Assembly: GCA_963793645.1 (NCBI GenBank)
Contig: CAWCAW010000006.1
Coordinates: forward strand, 372,001-436,000
Source of the DNA: CAWCAW01 sp963793645
GTDB lineage: Bacteria; Actinomycetota; Acidimicrobiia; Acidimicrobiales; UBA8190
Length of the DNA stretch: 64,000 nucleotides
Direction of reading: 5' to 3'
The first letter of the stretch is position 1. The number at the start of each line of letters is the position of its first letter. Under the pieces are notes generated by a model. The model saw only the letters and a program-made list of their open reading frames with translations. It was not told the origin of the DNA and ran no database searches. The translations under genes were made by a program, and so were the position numbers. Positions 56,837-64,000 of the stretch are shown here, one piece after another.

Positions 56837-57865
56837 ATGACGATGATTCGATCATCGGCGCCGACGCGAGTCGATCTGGGCGGTGCCCACACCGACGTCG
56901 AGCCCTTTAAGTCCGAAGAAGGCGGATATGTCGTCAACGCCGCGCTGGACCTTCGCGTCGATGTGACGATCGCCGTTATGGCCGACAGCGCAGACAGCTC
57001 CGACATCGTGATCACGTCGCGCGACCTCGGCATCGAGGAACGGTTTCCTTCGATCGAGACGATGGACCACATCGGTGAGCTCCGGCTCATCAAAGCCGCC
57101 ATCACCCACATACAACCTCGAGGCGCCATACACGTCACCACGACCACCGGCGCCCCTCCGGGCTCGGGTCTGGGGGCGTCGGCCGCGCTGGCGGTGGCAT
57201 TGCTCGGCGCCCTTTACCAACTGCGCGGCGAGGCCCCTGCGCCCGCCCAGCTGGTGCACGACGCCCTGTATGTCGAGAACGTGCTGCTCCGCAACATCAA
57301 CGGCGGCCAAGACCAATACGCTTCGGTGCTGGGTGGATTCCACGCGCTGGCGTTCGGCCCCGAGCAGAAGGTCGACGTCACCGATCTGCGTCTTAGTGGC
57401 AGCACCATCGCCGGGCTCGAAGAGCGTTCGCTGCTGTGTTACAGCGGCCACTCCCATTTGTCGGGGCACGTGCTCGATCAGATCATGGACAACTACCGCA
57501 CCGGAGACCGCCACACGGTGGCCGCGCTGCGCGACCTCAAGCGCATTGCGTACGAGACCGAGCTCGCACTGGTCGAGGGCTCTTTCGACGACTTGGCCGC
57601 GCTGATCGACGCCACCGGAGCGGCGCAGCACCACCTTCACCCGGTCATGACACCGCCTCGGGTGAAACGGCTGGCGCACATCGGCAAGAGCCACGGCGCC
57701 GTTGCCTCGAAGATGGTCGGTGCCGGCGGCGGAGGGTGCGTGTTCTTCGTGTGTGACCCCGAGCGCAAGCAAGAGCTGGCGCGTGCCTTGGAGTCCGACG
57801 AGGCGCTGGTGCTCCCCACGCGCTTCTCCGCCCAGGGCGTGCAGTGCGCAACGGCGGGACGATAA
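56837..57865 (+). CDS. GHMP kinase (heptose/sugar kinase-like)
   Basis: A 342-residue GHMP-fold kinase. It has RSSAPTRVDLGGAHTDV at the N-terminus, the ATP loop TGAPPGSGLGASAALAVALL near residue 105 and the C-terminal motif MVGAGGGGCVFFV. Closest in style to D-glycero-D-manno-heptose 7-phosphate kinase/HddA-like enzymes; substrate not certain. It is divergent from the aldolase. Confidence 0.88.
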   Translation: MTMIRSSAPTRVDLGGAHTDVEPFKSEEGGYVVNAALDLRVDVTIAVMADSADSSDIVITSRDLGIEERFPSIETMDHIGELRLIKAAITHIQPRGAIHVTTTTGAPPGSGLGASAALAVALLGALYQLRGEAPAPAQLVHDALYVENVLLRNINGGQDQYASVLGGFHALAFGPEQKVDVTDLRLSGSTIAGLEERSLLCYSGHSHLSGHVLDQIMDNYRTGDRHTVAALRDLKRIAYETELALVEGSFDDLAALIDATGAAQHHLHPVMTPPRVKRLAHIGKSHGAVASKMVGAGGGGCVFFVCDPERKQELARALESDEALVLPTRFSAQGVQCATAGR

Positions 57866-58064
57866 ACCGGCGCGCCGACGCGCCGAGAGGCGCCCCCAAA
57901 GGGACGCCCCTCGAACGACACTTGCTGGAAAGGTACTGATCACTCCGTGCTACGTCAGGTGGGACGAGCTCCCGACTAGAGCGTCAGCCGGTAACTGGCT
58001 TGTATTCGCCAGGTGGTCCAGCGAGCCGCCTCAGCGGCCAGCCACCTCCAGGGTCCCCGGTTTC
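57866..58064. terminator. Convergent 3' region with GC-rich hairpins
   Basis: Between the stops of the kinase and the GGDEF/EAL gene lies a hairpin GGCGCG-CCGA-CGCGCC (57871-57886), followed on the minus strand by GGTTTATC, and a second GGCG..CGCC hairpin on its right. This probably ends both transcripts. The structured region continues into the 3' end of the minus-strand gene. Confidence 0.5.
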
Positions 58065-58086
58065 TCAGATATCAGTTGGACCACCT
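58011..58086 (-). other. Structured element with 10-bp perfect arms at gene 3' end
   Basis: AGGTGGTCCA at 58011-58020 and TGGACCACCT at 58077-58086 are perfect complements enclosing 56 bases, which include a GCCGC-CTCA-GCGGC hairpin (58025-58038). It overlaps the last codons of the GGDEF/EAL gene and its 3' flank. On the minus strand AAAGGAG lies directly before a GTG opening a 17-codon frame. It may be a stable RNA structure; function unknown. Confidence 0.4.
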
Positions 58087-59867
58087 CCTTTCTCTGGTCC
58101 CCTTATCGTAACCACAAGCTCACGTCCGGTGGGTCCCACCGCCGCCCAAAGTTGGCGGGGCGAGCCCGGATACCCGAAGTAGTACCCCTGGGCCGTCTCG
58201 CATCCCATCGAGCGGAGGGCGGCCGCCTGAGACTCGGTCTCGACGCCTTCTCCGACGATCGACAAGCCCAGGGCGTGGCCCAGGCGTATCAGGCCGTCCA
58301 CGATGGCCGTGGCCCGCTCGTCATCTTCATCCAGCGACGTTACGAACTGGCGGGCGATCTTGATCCCCGACACGGGCAGCTCGCGCAGCCACGACAAGTT
58401 GGACTGCCCGGCCCCGAAGTCGTCGAGGTTGAACGACACGCCCAGCTCGCGCACCTCTTCCAAGACTTCTGCAGTGGCTCCGACGTCACGGAGGGCCTCT
58501 TCGGCCACCTCCAGCCCGAGCATCTCGGGCGGGATGCCGTTGGCGTGGAGGAGCTCACCGACGAGATCGGCGAAATGGGGATTGGCGAGCTGGTGGGCGG
58601 AGACGTTGATCCACAAGCGGAACCGGGTGGGGACCAAACCGTCGGCGCGCCACATGGCGAGATCCGACAATGCCTGCTGCAGCGCCCAGCGCCCGATGGG
58701 GACGATGAGGCCCGATTCCTCGGCCACCGTGAGAAACGTGGCGGGGAGGATGACGCCATGGCCCATGCGGTGCCATCGCAACAGCGCTTCGGCGCCGACG
58801 ACTGCACCGCTTTGCAGGTCGACGATGGGCTGGTACACCAGGGACAGGTCACCGGACTCCATGCCACTGCGCAGGCCCCGCTCCACCTCGAAGCGCTCGA
58901 AGACACGATCCCGCATGGCGTCGTCGAACAGCTCCCAGCCGGCGCGGCCTTCCTCTTTGGCCCTGTACATGGCGGTATCGGCGTTGCGCAGCAGCGTTTC
59001 GGGGCTCTGGCTCAGCGCGCCCGGGGCCGTGACGGCGATACCCACACTGGCGGTCAGGCGGTGCTCCACGCCCTCGATCTCGGCCGGCACCGACAGCTCG
59101 TCCAAGAGGTGCTCGGCAATTCTGCAAGCCGCCGCCGAGGTTTTGATGTCGGGGCAGACCACCACGAATTCGTCACCGCCGAAACGAGCCACGGTGTCGG
59201 ACTGCCGTCGGGCGCGCGCCAGGCGGTCCGCCATCTCGCGCAGCAAGAGGTCGCCGACGTGATGCCCGAAGAGATCGTTCACGACCTTGAACCCGTCCAG
59301 GTCGACGAACAGCACGGCAAGCAGGCTCCCCGTCCGCCGGCAACTCGCCAGCGCCTGGTTGACCCGATCGTCGAGCAAGGCCCGGTTGGGAAGCCCGGTG
59401 AGAGGGTCGTACAGGGCCTGGTAGGCGTTGAGCCGTTGCAGGCGCTCGGTCAACTGATGGTTCTCGGTGACGAGCCCACGCCGGGCCAGGGCGTTGCGAA
59501 TGGTCTGCTGAAAGAGCCTGGGGGCCACCGGCTTGATCAGGTAGGAGTCGAGCTGGCCCATGACCGAAATGGCACTGTCCAAGGACTCATACCCGGTCAG
59601 CAGCAGCAGAGGGATCTCGGGGTCACGTTCCTTGAGAACCCTGGCCAGGTCGACACCACCGTCGTCGGGAGACCGGTAGTCGACCACCACCACGGCTGGA
59701 TCATGCGCGCTTTGCAAGGCCAGAGCTTCGTCACTGCGGCTGGCGCCGAGCGCTCGGATCCCGGCGTCCGCCAAGGCATCGACGAGGGTCTTACGGGCCG
59801 CCTCGTCGTCGTCGACCACGAGCACGAGGCCGTCGACGGTGGTGGGAACGGAAGTCACATCGCTCAT
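58065..59867 (-). CDS. Receiver-GGDEF-EAL cyclic-di-GMP signalling protein
   Basis: A 600-residue protein. Residues 12-125 are a receiver (VVVVDYRSPDD; LIKPVAP). Residues 160-320 are a GGDEF domain with RFGGDEFVVV and an I-site RQSD five residues before it, so it is likely an active diguanylate cyclase with product inhibition. Residues 340-585 are an EAL domain with GAEALLRWHR, NVSAHQL, LDDFGAG, GIKIA and GEGVET; the ligand residues are mostly intact. A phosphorelay input could switch between making and breaking c-di-GMP. Confidence 0.92.
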   Translation of the reverse strand: MSDVTSVPTTVDGLVLVVDDDEAARKTLVDALADAGIRALGASRSDEALALQSAHDPAVVVVDYRSPDDGGVDLARVLKERDPEIPLLLLTGYESLDSAISVMGQLDSYLIKPVAPRLFQQTIRNALARRGLVTENHQLTERLQRLNAYQALYDPLTGLPNRALLDDRVNQALASCRRTGSLLAVLFVDLDGFKVVNDLFGHHVGDLLLREMADRLARARRQSDTVARFGGDEFVVVCPDIKTSAAACRIAEHLLDELSVPAEIEGVEHRLTASVGIAVTAPGALSQSPETLLRNADTAMYRAKEEGRAGWELFDDAMRDRVFERFEVERGLRSGMESGDLSLVYQPIVDLQSGAVVGAEALLRWHRMGHGVILPATFLTVAEESGLIVPIGRWALQQALSDLAMWRADGLVPTRFRLWINVSAHQLANPHFADLVGELLHANGIPPEMLGLEVAEEALRDVGATAEVLEEVRELGVSFNLDDFGAGQSNLSWLRELPVSGIKIARQFVTSLDEDDERATAIVDGLIRLGHALGLSIVGEGVETESQAAALRSMGCETAQGYYFGYPGSPRQLWAAVGPTGRELVVTIRGPEKGGGPTDI

Positions 59868-60225
59868 ACTCGGCCCACGGCTCGGCCGAGGGCGGCGGCC
59901 CGAAGAGCCGGGCGTGACATCAGGCCCGTCATTCCACCCCCAACATCCTCACAGTCCCGTTCGGCGACCCCTCGCCGCCCCGTGAGTCTCGCGCCACTCC
60001 TTGCGCTAAGTCAAACACTCTCCGACAGATGCCAAGAGCACGCACCGGGGTGGCCCAGCTAGACGGGAACAGCCTGGCGGGGCCCACCCTCGGTCCCCGA
60101 ACCGTGCCGACGTGGTCTAGCCGACGTGGCCACTGTGCCTCGTTGTCGGGATCCTGTCACCGAATTCGCCGTGAGGTAACGGCCACGTTGCGCGGTGTTC
60201 ACCTGGTGCCCCTAGCCTGAACATC
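59868..60225. other. Gene-free promoter region
   Basis: About 360 bases between the divergent GGDEF/EAL and ABC ATPase starts. A 63-codon frame on the plus strand has no motif. Only promoter function is expected. Confidence 0.5.
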
Positions 60226-60861
60226 ATGGTGAGACCGGTTCTCGAGGTTCAGGGCCTGTGGGTGGGAAATGGCCCCGATGCCGCCTGCCGTGACGTGACT
60301 TTCACCGTCGGTGCGGGGCGCGTGACCGCCATCTTGGGTGGTGAGGATGCCGGGAAGTCACAGCTCCTGCGCTGCATCGGCCTCGACTTTTTGCCCAGCG
60401 CCGGGACCGTGCGCATCAACGGTGTCGACGTGACCGGCACTTCGGAACTGGACCGGCGGGGGCGGCGGGGTCGCTCGATCGAGCTCGTGCACCCTCCGGT
60501 GGGTTGGGGCTTGCGCACTACCGGCCGGGCGGGAATCACCACGGTGCCTGTGGCCGGCGTTCGCCAACGAATCCAGATCGCCAGGGCGCTCACCTACGAC
60601 GTCGACGTCTTGTTGCTCGACGAGCCCTTGGCGGGCGTGGAGCCGGCGGTGTGCACACGCATTACCGAGCTCCTCGACCGCCTCCTGGGCCAAGGCCATG
60701 CGGCGGTGGTGATCGCCACGCGTGACGCCGGCCTCGCTCATGGCCTCGCCGACGACGTCGTGGTGCTCGACCATGGCGCCGTGGTCGAGACCGGCCCGTC
60801 GCGTCCGTCGCGTCGGTCGAGCCGATCCCGGCGCTGGGGGCCACGGCGACGCTCGGCCTGA
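60226..60861 (+). CDS. Orphan ABC ATPase, degenerate
   Basis: A 211-residue ABC ATPase with a changed Walker A (GGEDAGKSQLL instead of GxxGxGKST) and no visible LSGGQ signature (the region reads VPVAGVRQRIQIARAL). Walker B is LLLDEPLAGVEPA. The last 30 residues are arginine-rich and overlap the convergent phosphoribosyltransferase gene on the other strand; the real C-terminus may be earlier. No permease is nearby, so function is doubtful. Confidence 0.65.
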   Translation: MVRPVLEVQGLWVGNGPDAACRDVTFTVGAGRVTAILGGEDAGKSQLLRCIGLDFLPSAGTVRINGVDVTGTSELDRRGRRGRSIELVHPPVGWGLRTTGRAGITTVPVAGVRQRIQIARALTYDVDVLLLDEPLAGVEPAVCTRITELLDRLLGQGHAAVVIATRDAGLAHGLADDVVVLDHGAVVETGPSRPSRRSSRSRRWGPRRRSA

Positions 60862-61682
60862 TCGCCGTGATCGGCGCTCGCTACGAGGGATCCGCCGGCG
60901 CCACGAGAACACGACGCCACGCAACATGGCGCCGACCACACCGGTTCACCTCCCGCTCGCTGCACGGCGGCGCGCCACCACGCCCCCACGGCCGGTGTTG
61001 CGCCGGGGTCGATGGCCCGGCCCAACACCGAGATGGCGCCTATGGCCGCCCCGGCTCCCACCAGCGCGCCCGCCGCACTGCGGGCCCGCGCGCCGGTCGA
61101 CCACGTGTCGTCCATCACCAGGACCCGGCGCCCCGCCACCGCCGCCGGCGCAATGAACGCGTCGGCCGAGGGGCGAAGATGGTCCACCAACGCCGGGCCA
61201 CGCCGCAACTGAAACGTCTCTAAGCCCTTCAGGGCCGGCACTCGTCGGAGGACGGCATCGAGGTGCGCAGCCGCCGTGGCGCCGCCGGAGGCTCCCGACA
61301 TCGACGGCAGCGTGGACGGCACCACAGCCAGCGCGTCGAAGCCACCGGCGGCTCGCCAAAGGCACGTCCAATGAGCACGAAGGAACCGCGCCACAAAGCC
61401 CGACAACACGCCGGCGAAGTGGCGGCGCGCCTCGATGGCCGGAGCGTGCTTGTAGCGCCGCAGAGCGACGTGCAGTGGATCACCGATCTTGTACAGAGCC
61501 ATGGGCACCACCGGCGGGCCCCATCGACGAGAGTCTCGAGCCTGGTGCGCACCGAGCAGCTCCATCACGGTCTGACAGCAGTAGCACCGCCGAGAGTCCG
61601 GACGCGACGGCCCATGGCAGGCGACACACGTCGCCACACCGCCGGGCACGGCGGCGAACCCGAGAGCACCACGCACGGGCAC
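60738..61682 (-). CDS. ComF-like phosphoribosyltransferase
   Basis: A 314-residue frame. An N-terminal zinc-knuckle region (CVACHGP, CYCC) is followed by the PRPP motif VLVMDDTWSTGARARSAAGA near residue 200, with GGATAAAHLDAVL and DHLRPSADAFI in the expected order. The ComF family is linked to DNA uptake or nucleotide salvage. The final 70 residues are low complexity and run antisense through the ABC gene, so the functional protein probably ends near WSAPCCVAS. Confidence 0.75.
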   Translation of the reverse strand: MPVRGALGFAAVPGGVATCVACHGPSRPDSRRCYCCQTVMELLGAHQARDSRRWGPPVVPMALYKIGDPLHVALRRYKHAPAIEARRHFAGVLSGFVARFLRAHWTCLWRAAGGFDALAVVPSTLPSMSGASGGATAAAHLDAVLRRVPALKGLETFQLRRGPALVDHLRPSADAFIAPAAVAGRRVLVMDDTWSTGARARSAAGALVGAGAAIGAISVLGRAIDPGATPAVGAWWRAAVQRAGGEPVWSAPCCVASCSRGAGGSLVASADHGDQAERRRGPQRRDRLDRRDGRDGPVSTTAPWSSTTTSSARP

Positions 61683-61798
61683 CAGCCTCCCGGACCTACC
61701 TGCCTGCGGGCTTAGCTACACGCCTCGCTACAGACCTCGCCGACGGCCCCACGTCTCGCCGACGGCCCCGGCCCCGACCCCGGGCCCGGCCCCGATAA

Positions 61799-62251
61799 TC
61801 AGGCGGCCGGGTCGAGTGACGGACGCTGCAACAGGAACGTCCCGGTCACCCTGCTCACCAAAAGGCCGCTCTCGCCATGCACAGTCGCCTGCGCATAAGC
61901 CACCTGCCGCGCCATCCGCACCACCTCGCCCCGCAAGGAAAGGCGATCACCGGCGTGCCCCGGGCGCATGGTCTCGGTCTTCATCTCGAGGGTCCCTCGG
62001 GTGCGGTCCTTGCCGGTCAACGCCGCATTGATGGCGAAGTTCATGCAGGCGTCGAGCACCAAGGAGTGGATGCCGGCCTGCACGATGCCGTGCGGGTTGC
62101 AGGCCAGGGCGGTGGGGACCCAGGTGCCGGTCACCCAGCCCAGGTCCTCGCCTTCGACGCCGTAGGCCTCGAAGGACGAGCCCACCAGCCCGAGCACCTC
62201 CATGCCGCCGTCGCCAAGCCAGCGGTCCATGTCCTTGCGGTCGGTCGCCAC
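61799..62251 (-). CDS. PaaI-type hotdog thioesterase
   Basis: A 150-residue hotdog protein with NPHGIVQAGIHSLVLDACMN near residue 62 (catalytic region) and TETMRPGHAGDRLSLRGEV in the second half. It should hydrolyse acyl-CoA thioesters. No ATG lies near the natural N-terminus (frame open to VNSDAPNAP upstream); GTG 62251 is used as the first standard start, so some residues may be missing. It is divergent from the thiolase, a likely functional partner in acyl-CoA metabolism. Confidence 0.75.
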   Translation of the reverse strand: MATDRKDMDRWLGDGGMEVLGLVGSSFEAYGVEGEDLGWVTGTWVPTALACNPHGIVQAGIHSLVLDACMNFAINAALTGKDRTRGTLEMKTETMRPGHAGDRLSLRGEVVRMARQVAYAQATVHGESGLLVSRVTGTFLLQRPSLDPAA

Positions 62252-62345
62252 CGACTCAACGTAGCGTCTCCACGGTGGCCCCGTCTCCTGCGCCTCGCCG
62301 GCATCGTCCCAGGTGACAGGGGCGTTCGGCGCATCGGAGTTGACC

Positions 62346-62390
62346 GCTAACCTGAGGTCCGGTGAGAATCTTGACCGACCAGTCAGGTTT
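62346..62390. promoter_or_regulatory. Possible TetR-type operator in thioesterase/thiolase gap
   Basis: TTGACCGACCAGTCAGGTT lies in this gap and resembles the imperfect dyads (GACYGACCRGTC type) bound by TetR-family fatty-acid regulators. The dyad is partial; a low-confidence site. Confidence 0.25.
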
Positions 62391-62435
62391 TCCCGGCGGC
62401 CTCCCGCCGTCGGGACCCGCAGAAGGGACATGACC

Positions 62436-63614
62436 ATGACCAACGCCGTCATCGTCGACGCCGTACGCACCCCCGGCGGTCGCCGCAACGGGAAGCTCCA
62501 TGGCTGGCACGCCGTGGACCTGGCCGCCGAACCCCTCAAAGCCCTCATCGAGCGCAACCACCTCGATCCCGCCCTGGTCGACGACGTGATCATGGGATGC
62601 GTCATGCAGGTGGGCGAGCAGGCGCTCAACATCGGGCGCAACGCCGTGCTGGCGGCCGGATTCCCTGAGTCCGTCCCCGCCACCACCATCGACCGCCAGT
62701 GCGGGTCCTCTCAGCAGTCGGTGCACTTCGCCGCCCAAGGCGTCATGGCCGGCGCCTACGACATCGTGATCGCGGCGGGCATCGAGCACATGACGCACAC
62801 ACCCATGGGCTCTTCGGTCGTGCGCGACCTTGGCTTCCCCTTCGGCCCCACCATGATGGGCCGCTACGCCGAGCGCGGCGGCCTCGTGTCCCAGGGCATC
62901 TCCGCTGAGATGATCGCCGACCAGTGGGACATCTCGCGTGACGATCTCGACAGCTTTGGCGCTTCCAGCCAAAAACGGGCCGCCCAAGCCACCGCCGAGG
63001 GTCGCTTCGAGCGCGAGCTCATCGCACTGAAGGTAAAGGACGACGAGGGCAACGACACCGACGAGATCTTCAGCGCCGATGAGGGGATCCGGCCCGACAC
63101 CACCGCCGAGGTCTTGGCCAACTTGAAGCCGGCCTTCAAGCCCGACGGCAAGATCACCGCCGGCAACTCGTCTCAGATCTCCGACGGCGCCGCCGCCGTG
63201 CTCATCATGAGCGAGGAGAAGGCCAACGCGCTCGGGCTCACGCCGCGGGCCCGTTTCCATGCCTTTTCACTGGCCGGCGTGGACCCCGTCACCATGCTCA
63301 CCGGCCCCATCCCCGCCACTCGCCTCGTTCTCGAAAAGGCCAAGATGTCGATGGACGACATCGACTTGGTGGAAATCAATGAAGCGTTCGCCTCGGTGGT
63401 CCTGGCATGGGAGAAAGAACTGCGTCCCGACATGGCCAAGGTAAACGTCAACGGTGGCGCCATTGCCTTGGGTCACCCTTTGGGCGCATCAGGGGCGAAG
63501 CTGATGGCGACGTTGCTCAATGAACTCGAGCGCAGCGGTGGACGCTGGGGACTCGAGACGATGTGCGAAGGCGGTGGGCTGGCCAACGCCACCATCATCG
63601 AGCGACTGGGCTGA
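62436..63614 (+). CDS. Thiolase family (acetyl-CoA C-acetyltransferase)
   Basis: A 392-residue thiolase. The nucleophilic cysteine lies in DRQCGSSQQSVHFAA near residue 89, the histidine in ALGHPLGASGAK near residue 348, and the second cysteine in METMCEGGGLANA-like TMCEGGG near 378. It should condense or split 3-oxoacyl-CoA. ATG 62436 is chosen over 62430 because AGAAGGG has better spacing. Confidence 0.92.
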   Translation: MTNAVIVDAVRTPGGRRNGKLHGWHAVDLAAEPLKALIERNHLDPALVDDVIMGCVMQVGEQALNIGRNAVLAAGFPESVPATTIDRQCGSSQQSVHFAAQGVMAGAYDIVIAAGIEHMTHTPMGSSVVRDLGFPFGPTMMGRYAERGGLVSQGISAEMIADQWDISRDDLDSFGASSQKRAAQATAEGRFERELIALKVKDDEGNDTDEIFSADEGIRPDTTAEVLANLKPAFKPDGKITAGNSSQISDGAAAVLIMSEEKANALGLTPRARFHAFSLAGVDPVTMLTGPIPATRLVLEKAKMSMDDIDLVEINEAFASVVLAWEKELRPDMAKVNVNGGAIALGHPLGASGAKLMATLLNELERSGGRWGLETMCEGGGLANATIIERLG

Positions 63615-63658
63615 CCTCAGCGACGACGACTGCTATCGCGTGCGGGGCGGCGGGGGGG

Positions 63659-63967
63659 TCAGTGGTACTGGGTGGCGGTGATGAATCCCGCCGCGATGAC
63701 CGCGATGCCCCCCAGCAGGTACCAGTTGCTCGGTCCTCCGGGCAGCACGTTGAAGTAGTTGAGCACGATGGTGAGGGCACCGGCGATCAAGAGAAACAAG
63801 ATGAGCGGGCCCATCCACCGGGGACTGACCCGCACGCTGCGGGGGATGGGCGGGGTGTAACGACCCGCGGACGGTTGGCTCGTCCCCTTGCTCGTCGTTC
63901 GGCCCGTGGTGCGTCCTTTACGGGACGCCCCTCCGGGACCTTGCTTCGCTTTGGCTCGGCTCGCCAT
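63659..63967 (-). CDS. crgA: Cell division protein CrgA
   Basis: A 102-residue protein with a basic N-terminus (SRKGRTTGRTTSKG), a YTPPIPRSV motif, and two transmembrane helices (SPRWMGPLILFLLIAGAL and WYLLGGIAVIAAGF) separated by an external loop. This is the CrgA/UPF0233 shape, which binds FtsZ and division proteins at the septum of actinobacteria. ATG 63967 gives the standard length. Confidence 0.9.
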   Translation of the reverse strand: MASRAKAKQGPGGASRKGRTTGRTTSKGTSQPSAGRYTPPIPRSVRVSPRWMGPLILFLLIAGALTIVLNYFNVLPGGPSNWYLLGGIAVIAAGFITATQYH

Positions 63968-64000
63968 CGAAACGAGGATAGCCACCCGTGGCCACTACAT

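Overview
The window is GC-rich bacterial DNA with actinobacterial hallmarks: a WhiB regulator followed by two ArsA-like ATPases, the division protein CrgA, two type I glutamine synthetases next to an OmpR-type regulator, and many GTG starts. Gene content and style suggest Actinomycetota, possibly class Acidimicrobiia. The class is an inference; no rRNA is present to fix it.

Layout. 0.1-11.8 kb: ICMT-like methyltransferase, nitronate monooxygenase, SAM methyltransferase, a broken cyclase/ATPase regulator, EamA exporter, TrmA-type RNA methyltransferase, a DrrAB-type ABC exporter divergent from a frameshifted TetR gene, DinB-like and DUF1003 proteins. 11.8-22 kb: sparse accessory stretch with three large secreted proteins (RCC1-repeat, beta-propeller, Ig-like), two of which share an N-terminal domain; also a transglutaminase, a DHFR-like reductase, unknown proteins and short candidate genes. 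22-29.6 kb: nitrogen and Fe-S block (glnA, second glnA with a coupled regulator, RidA, a compact 2Fe-2S/molybdopterin fusion, ErpA, Mrp). 29.6-37.4 kb: MBL hydrolase, Nudix, alpha/beta hydrolase, thioredoxin-fold DUF929, WhiB, ArsA1/ArsA2, a receiver-CBS-CorC fusion and tRNA-Pro(CGG). 37.5-53.9 kb: unknown protein, HD hydrolase, broken isochorismatase coupled to a zinc-ribbon/glycosyltransferase, a copper P-type ATPase region ending in a Tat-exported Dyp peroxidase, NlpC/P60 hydrolase, tyrosine phosphatase, secreted phosphoesterase, EfeO lipoprotein, DinB remnant, tRNA-Ala(TGC). 54-64 kb: PhyH oxygenase, hydroxyacid dehydrogenase plus HpaI aldolase divergent from a GHMP kinase, a receiver-GGDEF-EAL protein, orphan ABC ATPase, ComF-like phosphoribosyltransferase, thioesterase divergent from thiolase, and CrgA.

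How the genes may work together. glnA, glnA2 and the overlapping winged-helix regulator look like a self-contained nitrogen unit. ErpA, Mrp and the 2Fe-2S protein group Fe-S assembly with a client. The copper ATPase, lipoprotein, two membrane proteins and Dyp peroxidase run in one direction with overlapping or almost touching ends in the last four, which suggests joint metal and envelope redox handling. The aldolase and dehydrogenase overlap and likely act in sequence on 2-oxo or 2-hydroxy acids.

Caveats. Four genes (cyclase, TetR, isochorismatase, DinB) are broken by apparent single-base insertions, mostly in short homopolymers. They may be true pseudogenes or sequence errors. No CRISPR array, insertion sequence, prophage or rRNA was seen.
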